Of a stretch of 64,000 bases of DNA, positions 27,182 to 34,837 are shown one piece after another. Positions within the stretch are counted from its first letter, which is position 1. Each line of letters begins with the position of its first letter. A program made the position numbers and the translations under genes. The stretch is from Pseudomonas costantinii (lineage in GTDB: Bacteria > Pseudomonadota > Gammaproteobacteria > Pseudomonadales > Pseudomonadaceae). The notes below the pieces were generated by a model, which was not told the DNA's origin, ran no database searches, and saw nothing but the letters and a program-made list of their open reading frames with translations. The stretch covers positions 177,803 to 241,802 of the forward strand of contig NZ_MDDR01000036.1 in assembly GCF_001870435.1 (NCBI RefSeq). Reading direction: 5' to 3'.

Positions 27182-28426
27182 ATGCGCTCCCTCAATGTCC
27201 TGCTTCTTGAAGACAACCCGTTCCAACTGATGGCCTTGCACCAGATGCTCAACGCCAATGGCGTGTTCAATGTGCTGACGGCCGAAAGTGTCGATGCGGC
27301 TCGTCAGTCCCTGGAGAGCAAGGGGCCGGTGGACATCGCCATTTGCGATCTGTACCTGGAGCAGGGCGACGGGCTGGAACTGATCCGTGAGTTGGCCGAG
27401 CGCCGGCTGGCACAAGTCCTGATCTTGCTGAGTAATGCCGAGCCTGAGGTATTGGAGGGCGTCGCGAACATGGCGCGCCAATTGGGCCTCAACGTGCTGG
27501 GGTGCTTGCCCAAGCCGGCTTCGGCGGTGTTGATCGGGCAGTTACTGGCTACCTGTCAGCAACGCTTGCGTCCAGGACCGTCCGTGATGTCTTGGGATCG
27601 GGTGCATGAGGTGCTGGGCTTGAGCAAAATCGATGCATTGTCACCAGTCGCGCAGGTTAGCCAGGCGACCATCGCACGCTGCGCCCGTGCCTGGTTTCAA
27701 CCTATCGTCAGTCAAGCGGGGGAGTTGCAAGGCGTTGAGGCGCTGGGGCGGTGGCAGCAACCTGAGGGTGGCCTGCTGCTGCCTGACGCATTTTTGTCAG
27801 TGCTGGAGTTTGCCGGCATGGAGGAATCGTTTACCTGGCATGTGCTCGAAGAGGCGCTGGGCCTTGCTGGGCTCGTACTGAGAGACATGGGCACGGTGTT
27901 GCCGATAGCGGTCAATATTCCCGGGCGCATGCTGGAACGCCAGGACTTTCCCCAAAGGCTGCAAGGGTTACTGCATCGCTACGCCGTGCCAGCCCACAGC
28001 CTGACCCTGGAATTGGTTGAAACCTGCCGGTTGAAGACTGACAGCACCCACGTCACGGGGTTGCTGCGCTTGCGGATGGTGGGTTGCAAGCTGTCGATCG
28101 GTGACTTCGGCGTGGGCGGCACCAGCTTGCAGCGGTTGCTGGAGTTGCCTTTCACCGAGCTGAAAATTCCTCCGGCCTTTGCCTGTGGGATGGCTAGCGA
28201 CGAACGCAAGGCTGCCCTGGTTGCGGGGGCTATGAGCATGGCCGGGCGTCTGGGAGTGGACGTGGTGGTCACCGGCGTTGAAACCGTGGCTGACCGTGAC
28301 GCCGTCTGCGAATTAGGCCCCGTCTGGTTGCAAGGCTGCCTGATCGCCCCACCGATGGACGCCAGGATGCTGAAAGAATGGATCGCGCTGCAGGCTAGGC
28401 CAGCCCGTGTTCCTGCACATAGATAA
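27182..28426 (+). CDS. RocR-like response regulator with degenerate EAL domain
   Basis: A 414-residue protein with an N-terminal receiver (about 1-125, phospho-acceptor Asp56 in CDLYLEQGDG) and a C-terminal EAL domain (about 165-405). P. aeruginosa RocR is a c-di-GMP phosphodiesterase that dampens Roc output. Here Glu186 of the EAL motif (GVEALGRW), Asn in AVNIPG and Glu in LELVETC remain. The metal-binding DDFG motif is G307-D308-FG, LKID is LKIP, and the Glu of the EGVE motif is Thr364 (TGVET). Catalysis is therefore doubtful and the domain may be a c-di-GMP sensor or a phosphate sink. It starts 72 bases after the kinase and overlaps rocA1 tail to tail by 32 bases. Confidence 0.87.
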   Translation: MRSLNVLLLEDNPFQLMALHQMLNANGVFNVLTAESVDAARQSLESKGPVDIAICDLYLEQGDGLELIRELAERRLAQVLILLSNAEPEVLEGVANMARQLGLNVLGCLPKPASAVLIGQLLATCQQRLRPGPSVMSWDRVHEVLGLSKIDALSPVAQVSQATIARCARAWFQPIVSQAGELQGVEALGRWQQPEGGLLLPDAFLSVLEFAGMEESFTWHVLEEALGLAGLVLRDMGTVLPIAVNIPGRMLERQDFPQRLQGLLHRYAVPAHSLTLELVETCRLKTDSTHVTGLLRLRMVGCKLSIGDFGVGGTSLQRLLELPFTELKIPPAFACGMASDERKAALVAGAMSMAGRLGVDVVVTGVETVADRDAVCELGPVWLQGCLIAPPMDARMLKEWIALQARPARVPAHR

Positions 28427-29048
28427 ACAGGGCGGCATCGTTGCTCAGGCCAAGCTTACGCATGGCGCTGACTTTTTGTGCGCTGACGGTTTGCTTGCTG
28501 CGATGCAGGCTTGCGGCGATCTCGCCCACCGTCAACCCGCTGGTGAGCAGGCGGATAACTTCCAGCTCACGGGGGGACAGCGGGTCCGGGGAGTGCACTC
28601 GACTGTCGCCTACCGCGCTCAATGCCTGACGGATGGTGTGGGCCACGTAGCGTTGCTGTCGGCGTACGTGGCGAATGGCTTGCGGCAGTTCATCTGCGAG
28701 GCTGGCCTTGCTCAACAGGCCCATAACGCCTAGCTCAAGGATGGCATGAAACAACCCCGCGTTATTGAGCATGGTCACGACCAAAATCGGCAGCGCCGGG
28801 TAATGTCGGCGCAACTGTTCAATCAGGCGCAAGCCATCGGCCTGGGGTTCGGCGGGCATCATGAAGTCGGTGACCAGCACATCACAGGCACAATGGCGCA
28901 ACAGTTCGGCAAGGGCCTGAGGGGATGTGGCTTCACCGACGATTGTCAGCCGTTCGTCGCGCTCCAGGACCGCCCGCAAACCGATGAGGAAAATCGGGTG
29001 GTCGTCGGCCAGGACGATGCGTAGTGGCTTTTCAGACGCTGCTCTCAA
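28395..29048 (-). CDS. LuxR/NarL-type response regulator, RocA1/BvgA-like
   Basis: A 217-residue DNA-binding regulator. The receiver (about 9-125) has Asp61 in LVTDFMMP. The C-terminal LuxR helix-turn-helix contains LSPRELEVIRLLTSGLTVGEIA and TVSAQKVSAMRKL. It is the expected output partner of the adjacent kinase; in P. aeruginosa the equivalent protein acts on cup fimbrial genes. Its opposite orientation to the kinase and EAL genes matches the roc1 locus. Target genes here are unknown. Confidence 0.88.
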   Translation of the reverse strand: MRAASEKPLRIVLADDHPIFLIGLRAVLERDERLTIVGEATSPQALAELLRHCACDVLVTDFMMPAEPQADGLRLIEQLRRHYPALPILVVTMLNNAGLFHAILELGVMGLLSKASLADELPQAIRHVRRQQRYVAHTIRQALSAVGDSRVHSPDPLSPRELEVIRLLTSGLTVGEIAASLHRSKQTVSAQKVSAMRKLGLSNDAALFIYVQEHGLA

Positions 29049-29115
29049 GACGGGCTCCCGGGATAATTCGGGGATTCTAGCCTGTTAAGGCGCTAGGTAT
29101 GCTCGACCCCCGTGC

Positions 29116-29155
29116 AAAAACGCCGCCTTCCCTTCCTTGGGGCAGCGGCGTTTTT
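29116..29155. terminator. Two-way terminator
   Basis: AAAAACGCCGC and GCGGCGTTTTT form an 11-base perfect stem. It would end transcription of the small coiled-coil gene on the minus strand. Confidence 0.85.
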
Positions 29156-29185
29156 CGTTTCTGGCAGGCCCGGTCGAAGGCTGCT

Positions 29186-29416
29186 TTATAAGAAAAATTT
29201 AATGGCCATTCCCGTAATTGAAGCAATCGTAGCGACAACAGCCATCGCTACCCCCATGGGATACCAGAAAGTCTCACGGGTTATTTTCAGGGCCTCAGCG
29301 TTGAGCTTGCCTTGTTCGGCATACATACGTGATATCTCAGCGTAGATACGTGATATGTCGGCATGCATTCTCTCCATCGAAGCTAGCTGTTCATTGTATT
29401 TCAACATCATGTTCAT
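29186..29416 (-). CDS. Small coiled-coil protein with C-terminal membrane anchor
   Basis: A 76-residue protein, not recognised. The start ATG at 29416 (MNMMLKYNEQ) follows AAGGA at a good distance; an upstream in-frame start at 29479 would add 21 basic residues. Residues about 10-45 form a coiled coil of seven-residue units, two of them near copies (IYAEISR, MYAEQGK), mirrored by a 21-base DNA offset between identical TACGTGATAT decamers. Residues about 55-75 are hydrophobic (AVVATIASITGMAIKFFL) and end in a likely membrane anchor. Local GC is lower than in neighbouring genes. A terminator follows directly. It could be a small membrane scaffold or stress protein; no function is claimed. Confidence 0.65.
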   Translation of the reverse strand: MNMMLKYNEQLASMERMHADISRIYAEISRMYAEQGKLNAEALKITRETFWYPMGVAMAVVATIASITGMAIKFFL

Positions 29417-29721
29417 CCTTCGCGATAAGGGCCTTTTGACATGCGCTTTTGCCTGCGTGGCAGCACTACCAGCGCTCACCGAGTATAGGATTCACCTTGA
29501 GCTTCAGCCCCCGACAAACCCCCAAAAAAACGCCCATTGAGTAAGCAGTTATGTGCGGCCGTTTTTTGGTTGTCATATTGCTGGCGCATGCTGGATCTCG
29601 TCACTCCCCGACGACCCCATAAAGACGATAAAGCGAACTTTCCTACGTCATAACCAGTCACTTAGGATAGATACAGCTCACGTTGAAACGATTGTTCCCG
29701 AACTATTGAGTGGTGATCGAG
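29417..29721. other. Low-GC intergenic region
   Basis: The 305 bases between the small coiled-coil gene and the DUF3509 gene hold no convincing ORF. CCAAAAAAACG (29522-29532) and CGTTTTTTGG (29560-29569) could pair across a 27-base loop. Promoters for the two divergent genes must lie here but I cannot place them with confidence. Confidence 0.4.
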
Positions 29722-30006
29722 ATGGAAAGTATCAGCCTATTGCTCGAAGAAGCACTGAGCCCTTATCAGGTTACGCTGACCACCTCCGGTGTGCAGGGCG
29801 AGTGCCTGGTGACCGTGAAGAGCCCCGCTGGCGCTATCGTGGTCGAGCGCGAAGTCGACCAGGCGCAATTGATGGATAAACGCGTGTTGGTGGATGTGGT
29901 GGACTGCTTGCTACGCGACCTCAAAATTGCCGAAGGCCGTCTGGAGCCCTCCGTCATCGCAGCCTTGCGCAATGCTGCTCAAACCCGTGGTGCCGCCATC
30001 GCATGA
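29722..30006 (+). CDS. DUF3509 protein
   Basis: A 94-residue cytoplasmic protein matching the Pseudomonas DUF3509 pattern, starting MESISLLLEEALSPYQVTLT and containing LVTVKSPAGAIVVER and VVDCLLRDLKIAEGRLEP. The ATG at 29722 was chosen over two GTG codons just upstream since family homology begins at MESIS. Function is unknown to me. It stands alone and is followed by a terminator shared with the convergent gene. Confidence 0.82.
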   Translation: MESISLLLEEALSPYQVTLTTSGVQGECLVTVKSPAGAIVVEREVDQAQLMDKRVLVDVVDCLLRDLKIAEGRLEPSVIAALRNAAQTRGAAIA

Positions 30007-30124
30007 AGAAAATTTTATTGTTGAAACTTCCTGCAGCGTGACCGGTCAGATTTTTTAACAGCAAGAGCAAACATTGTGCTCCGGTGTTTGTGGCTTGTTG
30101 TACTGGTCTTTGTAGGCCACGTTT

Positions 30125-30160
30125 AACCCCGAAGTGTCTCCCCACTCTTCGGGGTTTCTT
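30125..30160. terminator. Two-way terminator
   Basis: AACCCCGAAG and CTTCGGGGTT form a ten-base stem followed by a T-rich tail, between the convergent DUF3509 and solute-binding genes. Confidence 0.85.
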
Positions 30161-30175
30161 TTTGCCCGCGATTCG

Positions 30176-31060
30176 TCAAGGTTCGGGGGAGTCCTGGAAG
30201 AAACTCGGGTTATCCCGCAAATAATGTTCACGCATGACTGGGTCTAACCACGAAGCATAGGATTGCTGCACCTGCTCCTGTGGGATATTGCGTAGCACTT
30301 GATTGATTCGTGCCATGGCCTGGCGACCCTGGGCTGTGTCCGAGCAGCCAATGTGGATGCGTTGGTAAGGCGCTGAACCCTTGATTGGATAAAACGCTAA
30401 ATCTTCAGGCGCAATGCCCTGCTGCATGGCGTGATAGCGGATTTCCGTCCAGTAACCCAAAACCGCCTCCAAGCGTCCAAGGCGCTGCATTTGTAGCAGG
30501 CTGCCAAGCGCGTCATTGCCGTAGTGCAACGCCAGTTTGCGTGTGTTGGCGTGCTTGAGCCGTTCATCAACGTCAGGCCCGTAGCTGCGTTCGGCAACTG
30601 CACCCAGTCGTGTGTTGCGATCTTCGAGAAAGGCTTGAAGGTCGAATTGGCCCTCGACAATAAACTGCGCCATCGCTTCCTGTTGACTTCGGCGGATCAT
30701 GACGCCGTTGCTAACCACCACAAATGCCTGGGCAGAAAACACAACGTACTTCGCCCGTTCCGGGGTCCAGAGCAGTGACGGGTCGCAGGTGAAGGAGGGC
30801 TCGCGCAGCATTTGAATGCCACGGGCACGATTGACGTGCAGCACCTGGTGCCGATACTCCGGCAAGCGCTCGCTAAGTATCGGCAATAGTTGGTCCAACG
30901 CGCCCTGATTTTTCTGCGGCCCTTCAAAGATGGTCAGTGGCGGCAAATCGCGCAGCAGCCAGATCAAGGTGTCCTCGGCCTGTGCCGAGAGTGGCCATCC
31001 GCCGAATATCGCACCGACGAGGCTGAGGCAAATGAACCAGCGTCTGTAACGAAAAACCAT
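30176..31060 (-). CDS. Periplasmic solute-binding-like protein
   Basis: A 294-residue secreted protein. A signal peptide ends near residue 28 (WPLSAQAED). The mature protein resembles the SBP_bac_3 fold family common in pseudomonads as free-standing proteins (WLLRDLPPLTIFEGP, CDPSLLWTPERAKYVVFS). No ABC permease genes are nearby, so it may be a sensor or an orphan binding protein. The start overlaps the CoA-transferase stop (TGATG), with GAGGATGG inside that gene as ribosome binding site, so the two are coupled. Confidence 0.8.
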   Translation of the reverse strand: MVFRYRRWFICLSLVGAIFGGWPLSAQAEDTLIWLLRDLPPLTIFEGPQKNQGALDQLLPILSERLPEYRHQVLHVNRARGIQMLREPSFTCDPSLLWTPERAKYVVFSAQAFVVVSNGVMIRRSQQEAMAQFIVEGQFDLQAFLEDRNTRLGAVAERSYGPDVDERLKHANTRKLALHYGNDALGSLLQMQRLGRLEAVLGYWTEIRYHAMQQGIAPEDLAFYPIKGSAPYQRIHIGCSDTAQGRQAMARINQVLRNIPQEQVQQSYASWLDPVMREHYLRDNPSFFQDSPEP

Positions 31061-32259
31061 CAGATCGCGCCATCCTCGCGCAGACGGGCGATAGCCGCAG
31101 TGTCATAGCCCAACGCATTGAGCAGCACGCCATTGTGCTCGCCCAGTTGCGGCCCGACCCATTCACAGCTGCCCGGCGTGTCTGAGAGCTTGGGCACAAT
31201 ACCCGGCATTTTGAAGTCCTTACCGTCCGGCAACTGCGCTTTGAGGAACATTTCCCGGGCCAGGAATTGCGGGTCGCCCAGCATGTCTTCGGCGCTATAG
31301 ATTCGACTGGCGGGCACTTCTGCCTTATTGAGCTGCTCTACCACCTGATCCAACGGCAGCGAATTCACCCAGCGATCAATCACCCCATACAATTCGTCGC
31401 GGCGGCTGTCGCGTCCGTCATTGCTGGCCAGTACTGGGTCGTTCGCCAAATCCTCGCGACCGATGGCGCTCATAAAGCGCTTGAAGATCGCATCACCGTT
31501 GGCGCCGATTTGCACGTGTTTGCCGTCGGCACTGGTATGGATCGAGGAGGGTGTAATGCCCGGCATGATGTTGCCCGTGCGTTCGCGAATAAATCCGAAT
31601 ACGTCGAACTCCGGAATCATGCTTTCCATCATGGCGAAGATCGCCTCATACAGGGCCACATCCACCACCTGGCCCAAGCCACCGTTGACCTCGCGATGCC
31701 GCAGCGCCATCAGCGCGCCGATTACCGCCCACAACGCGGCAATGGAGTCGCCGATGGAAATCCCGGTACGCACCGGCGGACGGTCCTCGAAACCGGTGAT
31801 ATAGCGCAGCCCGCCCATGGATTCCCCGACCGCGCCAAACCCCGGCTGGTCTTTCATCGGGCCGGTCTGGCCAAAACCCGAAAGACGCACCATCACCAGC
31901 TTCGGGTTCAGCGCATGTAGGGTTTCCCAGCTCAGGCCGAGTTTTTCCAGTACGCCGGGGCGGAAGTTTTCGATCAGGATGTCGGCGTCCGCCAGTAACT
32001 GTTTGAGGATCGCCAGGCCGTCCGGGTGTTTGAGGTTCAATGTCAGTGATTTCTTGTTGCGCGCCTGCACAAACCACCACAGCGATGTGCCCTCGTACAG
32101 TTTGCGCCATTTGCGCAACGGGTCGCCGCCATCCGGGGATTCAACCTTGACCACCTCTGCACCGAATTCAGCGCAGATACGTGACGCAAACGGGCCGGCA
32201 ATCAGGGTGCCGAGCTCGATGACTTTCAGGCCGGCAAGCGGTTTGGCATTAAACGACAT
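31060..32259 (-). CDS. CaiB/BaiF family CoA-transferase (class III)
   Basis: A 399-residue cytoplasmic CoA-transferase. Recognised by LKVIELGTLIAGPFASRICAE, NKKSLTLNLKHPDG, DILIENFRPGVLEKLGL and the catalytic aspartate Asp171 in TGISIGDSIAALW, equivalent to the Frc active site. The family moves CoA between carboxylic acids such as carnitine, oxalate, succinate or itaconate derivatives; the substrate is not inferable. ATG at 32259 has AAGGATCC upstream; an in-frame start at 32277 adds six residues. It heads a two-gene operon with the solute-binding gene. Confidence 0.88.
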   Translation of the reverse strand: MSFNAKPLAGLKVIELGTLIAGPFASRICAEFGAEVVKVESPDGGDPLRKWRKLYEGTSLWWFVQARNKKSLTLNLKHPDGLAILKQLLADADILIENFRPGVLEKLGLSWETLHALNPKLVMVRLSGFGQTGPMKDQPGFGAVGESMGGLRYITGFEDRPPVRTGISIGDSIAALWAVIGALMALRHREVNGGLGQVVDVALYEAIFAMMESMIPEFDVFGFIRERTGNIMPGITPSSIHTSADGKHVQIGANGDAIFKRFMSAIGREDLANDPVLASNDGRDSRRDELYGVIDRWVNSLPLDQVVEQLNKAEVPASRIYSAEDMLGDPQFLAREMFLKAQLPDGKDFKMPGIVPKLSDTPGSCEWVGPQLGEHNGVLLNALGYDTAAIARLREDGAI

Positions 32260-32407
32260 GAGGATCCTTTCAAACACGGGACGGTGGTGTGATGCCTTTT
32301 AACATAGGCGAGCGGCCCAAGGATAAGGATGATGCAGCGCAGGATTCGTTGAATGACCTCGCCATCGGTTAGACTGGCCGCCTTTCCCTGTCTCTAGAAG
32401 CCCGTTC

Positions 32408-32950
32408 ATGGCCCAGCCGTCCACGACCTACAAATTCGAACTCAACCTCACCGACCTCGATCGCTCGGTGTACGAGAGCGTCAAACAGACCATCGCCCGC
32501 CACCCTTCGGAAACCGAAGAGCGCATGACCGTGCGTCTGCTGGCCTACGCCCTCTGGTACAACGAACAACTGTCGTTCGGTCGTGGACTGTCAGATGTAG
32601 ACGAACCAGCCTTGTGGGAAAAAAGCCTGGATGATCGGGTATTGCACTGGATCGAAGTGGGCCAGCCTGACGCCGATCGCCTGACGTGGTGCTCGCGCCG
32701 TACCGAACGTACCAGCCTGCTGGCCTATGGCAGCCTGCGTGTGTGGGAGGGCAAGGTGGTGCCGGTGGCTAACAACCTGAAAAACGTGCACATCGCCGCT
32801 GTGCCGCAAGAAGTCCTCGAGACTCTGGCCAAGGATATGCCGCGCGTTATCAAGTGGGACGTGATGATCAGTGAGGGCACGATTTTCGTCACTGACGACC
32901 GTGGCCAGCATGAAGTGCAACTGCAGTGGTTGGTCGGCGACCGCGGTTGA
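32408..32950 (+). CDS. YaeQ family protein
   Basis: A 180-residue cytoplasmic protein of the YaeQ family, which has a PD-(D/E)XK nuclease-like fold. Signatures are TYKFELNLTDLDRSVYES, RLLAYALWYNEQLSFGRGLSD and WIEVGQPDADRL. Some members were reported to affect transcription elongation in enteric bacteria. It lies upstream of recJ with a REP hairpin between. Confidence 0.88.
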   Translation: MAQPSTTYKFELNLTDLDRSVYESVKQTIARHPSETEERMTVRLLAYALWYNEQLSFGRGLSDVDEPALWEKSLDDRVLHWIEVGQPDADRLTWCSRRTERTSLLAYGSLRVWEGKVVPVANNLKNVHIAAVPQEVLETLAKDMPRVIKWDVMISEGTIFVTDDRGQHEVQLQWLVGDRG

Positions 32951-32954
32951 AGCG

Positions 32955-32980
32955 GTGGGAGCAGGCAAGCCAGCTTCCAC
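32955..32980. repeat. REP hairpin
   Basis: GTGGGAGC and GCTTCCAC arms around GGCAAGCCA-type sequence, immediately after the yaeQ stop. Confidence 0.7.
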
Positions 32981-33048
32981 ATTTAATCTGTGCTGATTTC
33001 AGAATTGTTGTTTAACCGTCGTATCAGAAGAGAAGCTTCCGTCACCCC

Positions 33049-34758
33049 ATGCGTATCGATCCTCGCCCGTTGCCCGCTGTCCTGCCGTTTCTCGGTGAAT
33101 TGCCGCCGCTGTTGACCCGTCTTTATGCCGCGCGCGGGGTGCAATCGGAGGCCGAACTGGACAAGAGCCTGGCGCGGTTGATTCCCTATCAACAGCTCAA
33201 GGGAATCGACGCGGCAGTGGACCTGCTGGTGACTGCCTTGGAGCAGCGCCAACGCATCCTGATCGTCGGTGACTTCGACGCCGACGGTGCCACCGCCAGC
33301 ACCGTAGGTACCCTGGGCCTGCGTTTGCTCGGTGCTGCGCATGTCGACTACTTGGTGCCGAACCGCTTCGAATACGGCTACGGCCTGACGCCGGAAATCG
33401 TCGCAGTAGCGCTGCAACGCAAGCCGCAGTTACTGATCACCGTGGACAACGGCATTTCCAGCGTCGAAGGCGTGGCAGCGGCGAAAGCGGCGGGGCTGCA
33501 AGTACTGGTAACAGACCACCACTTGCCGGGCGATGAGTTGCCGGCGGCAGACGCCATCGTCAACCCGAACCAGCCCGGTTGTGAGTTCCCCAGCAAGGCC
33601 CTGGCCGGCGTGGGTGTGATCTTTTACGTGCTGATGGCCTTGCGCGCGCGTTTGCGCAGTTTGGGTTGGTATGACAACAAGCCCCAGCCGAACATCGGCG
33701 AGTTACTCGACCTTGTGGCGCTGGGCAGCGTCGCTGACGTCGTGCCTCTGGACGCCAACAACCGCATCCTGGTCCATCAAGGTCTGGAGCGTATTCGCGC
33801 CGGTCGTGCCCGACCGGGGATCAAGGCGATCCTTGAGGTTGCCAAGCGCGATCATGCCCGGATTACCTCCACCGACCTCGGCTTTATCCTGGGGCCGCGG
33901 TTGAACGCAGCCGGGCGCCTGGATGATATGAGCCTGGGCATTGAATGCCTGCTCACCGCCGACTTTGCGGCCGCACGGGAAATGGCTGCGCAACTGGACG
34001 GCATGAACCAGGACCGTAAGTCTATCGAGCAGGGTATGCAGCGCGAGGCTCTGGCTCAGCTCAAGGATTTGCCGGTGGAGTCGATGCCGTACGGTTTGTG
34101 CCTGTTTGATCCGGAATGGCACCAAGGCGTCATCGGGATTCTGGCGTCGCGCATGAAAGAACGGTATTTCCGCCCGACCATCGCCTTCGCCGACGCCGGT
34201 GATGGCATGCTCAAGGGCTCAGGGCGTTCCGTGCAGGGTTTTCACATCCGTGACGCTCTTGCCGTTGTCGCCAGTCAGCATCCGAACCTGATCGCCAAGT
34301 ACGGCGGTCACGCCATGGCTGCCGGACTGACATTGCCTGAAGCCAATTTCCCATTGTTTGCCGAAGCCTTTGATGCCGAAGTGCGTCGGCAACTGCGTGA
34401 AGAAGACCTCACTGGGCGCCTGTTGACTGACGGCACGTTGGCGGTGGAAGAATTTCACCTGGAACTGGCGCGCGCATTGCGGCATGCCGGACCGTGGGGG
34501 CAGCACTTTCCCGAGCCGTTGTTTCACGGAGTGTTTCAGCTCGTAGAGCAGCGTGTGGTGGGGGAGCGGCACCTGAAAGTGGTGCTCAAGAGTGAATGCG
34601 GGTCTGTAAAACTCGATGGCATTGCGTTTGGAGTGGACCGTGAGGTCTGGCCTAACCCGACGGTGCGTTGGGTGGAATTGGCCTACAAGCTGGATGTGAA
34701 CGAGTTCCGAGGGCAGGAAACCGTGCAGTTGATGATTGCGCATATCGAACCGCGCTAA
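33049..34758 (+). CDS. recJ: Single-stranded-DNA exonuclease RecJ
   Basis: A 569-residue 5'-3' exonuclease acting in recombination and mismatch repair. DHH motifs are seen: D75-F-D-A-D79 (VGDFDADGATAS), VDNGISS, D156-H-H (VTDHHLPGDELP) and NPNQPG. The DHHA1 domain includes GSGRSVQGFHIRDAL and KYGGHAMAAGLTL. Length is close to E. coli RecJ (577). A REP pair follows the stop. Confidence 0.97.
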   Translation: MRIDPRPLPAVLPFLGELPPLLTRLYAARGVQSEAELDKSLARLIPYQQLKGIDAAVDLLVTALEQRQRILIVGDFDADGATASTVGTLGLRLLGAAHVDYLVPNRFEYGYGLTPEIVAVALQRKPQLLITVDNGISSVEGVAAAKAAGLQVLVTDHHLPGDELPAADAIVNPNQPGCEFPSKALAGVGVIFYVLMALRARLRSLGWYDNKPQPNIGELLDLVALGSVADVVPLDANNRILVHQGLERIRAGRARPGIKAILEVAKRDHARITSTDLGFILGPRLNAAGRLDDMSLGIECLLTADFAAAREMAAQLDGMNQDRKSIEQGMQREALAQLKDLPVESMPYGLCLFDPEWHQGVIGILASRMKERYFRPTIAFADAGDGMLKGSGRSVQGFHIRDALAVVASQHPNLIAKYGGHAMAAGLTLPEANFPLFAEAFDAEVRRQLREEDLTGRLLTDGTLAVEEFHLELARALRHAGPWGQHFPEPLFHGVFQLVEQRVVGERHLKVVLKSECGSVKLDGIAFGVDREVWPNPTVRWVELAYKLDVNEFRGQETVQLMIAHIEPR

Positions 34759-34782
34759 CTATTCGCTACACCTTAAACCAAA

Positions 34783-34828
34783 TGTGGGAGCGGGCTTTTG
34801 TGGTGAGCGGGCAAGCCCGCTCACCACA
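34783..34828. repeat. REP elements
   Basis: A half REP (TGTGGGAGCGGGCTT, 34783-34797) is followed by a perfect 14-base hairpin (TGTGGTGAGCGGGC, AA, GCCCGCTCACCACA) at 34799-34828, between the convergent recJ and virJ-like genes. Confidence 0.85.
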
Positions 34829-34837
34829 TGCTTGGGA

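Noticed and set aside
29553..29879. 108-codon plus-strand ORF overlapping the DUF3509 gene
   Set aside because: Out of frame with the recognisable DUF3509 protein and without a ribosome binding site or motif.
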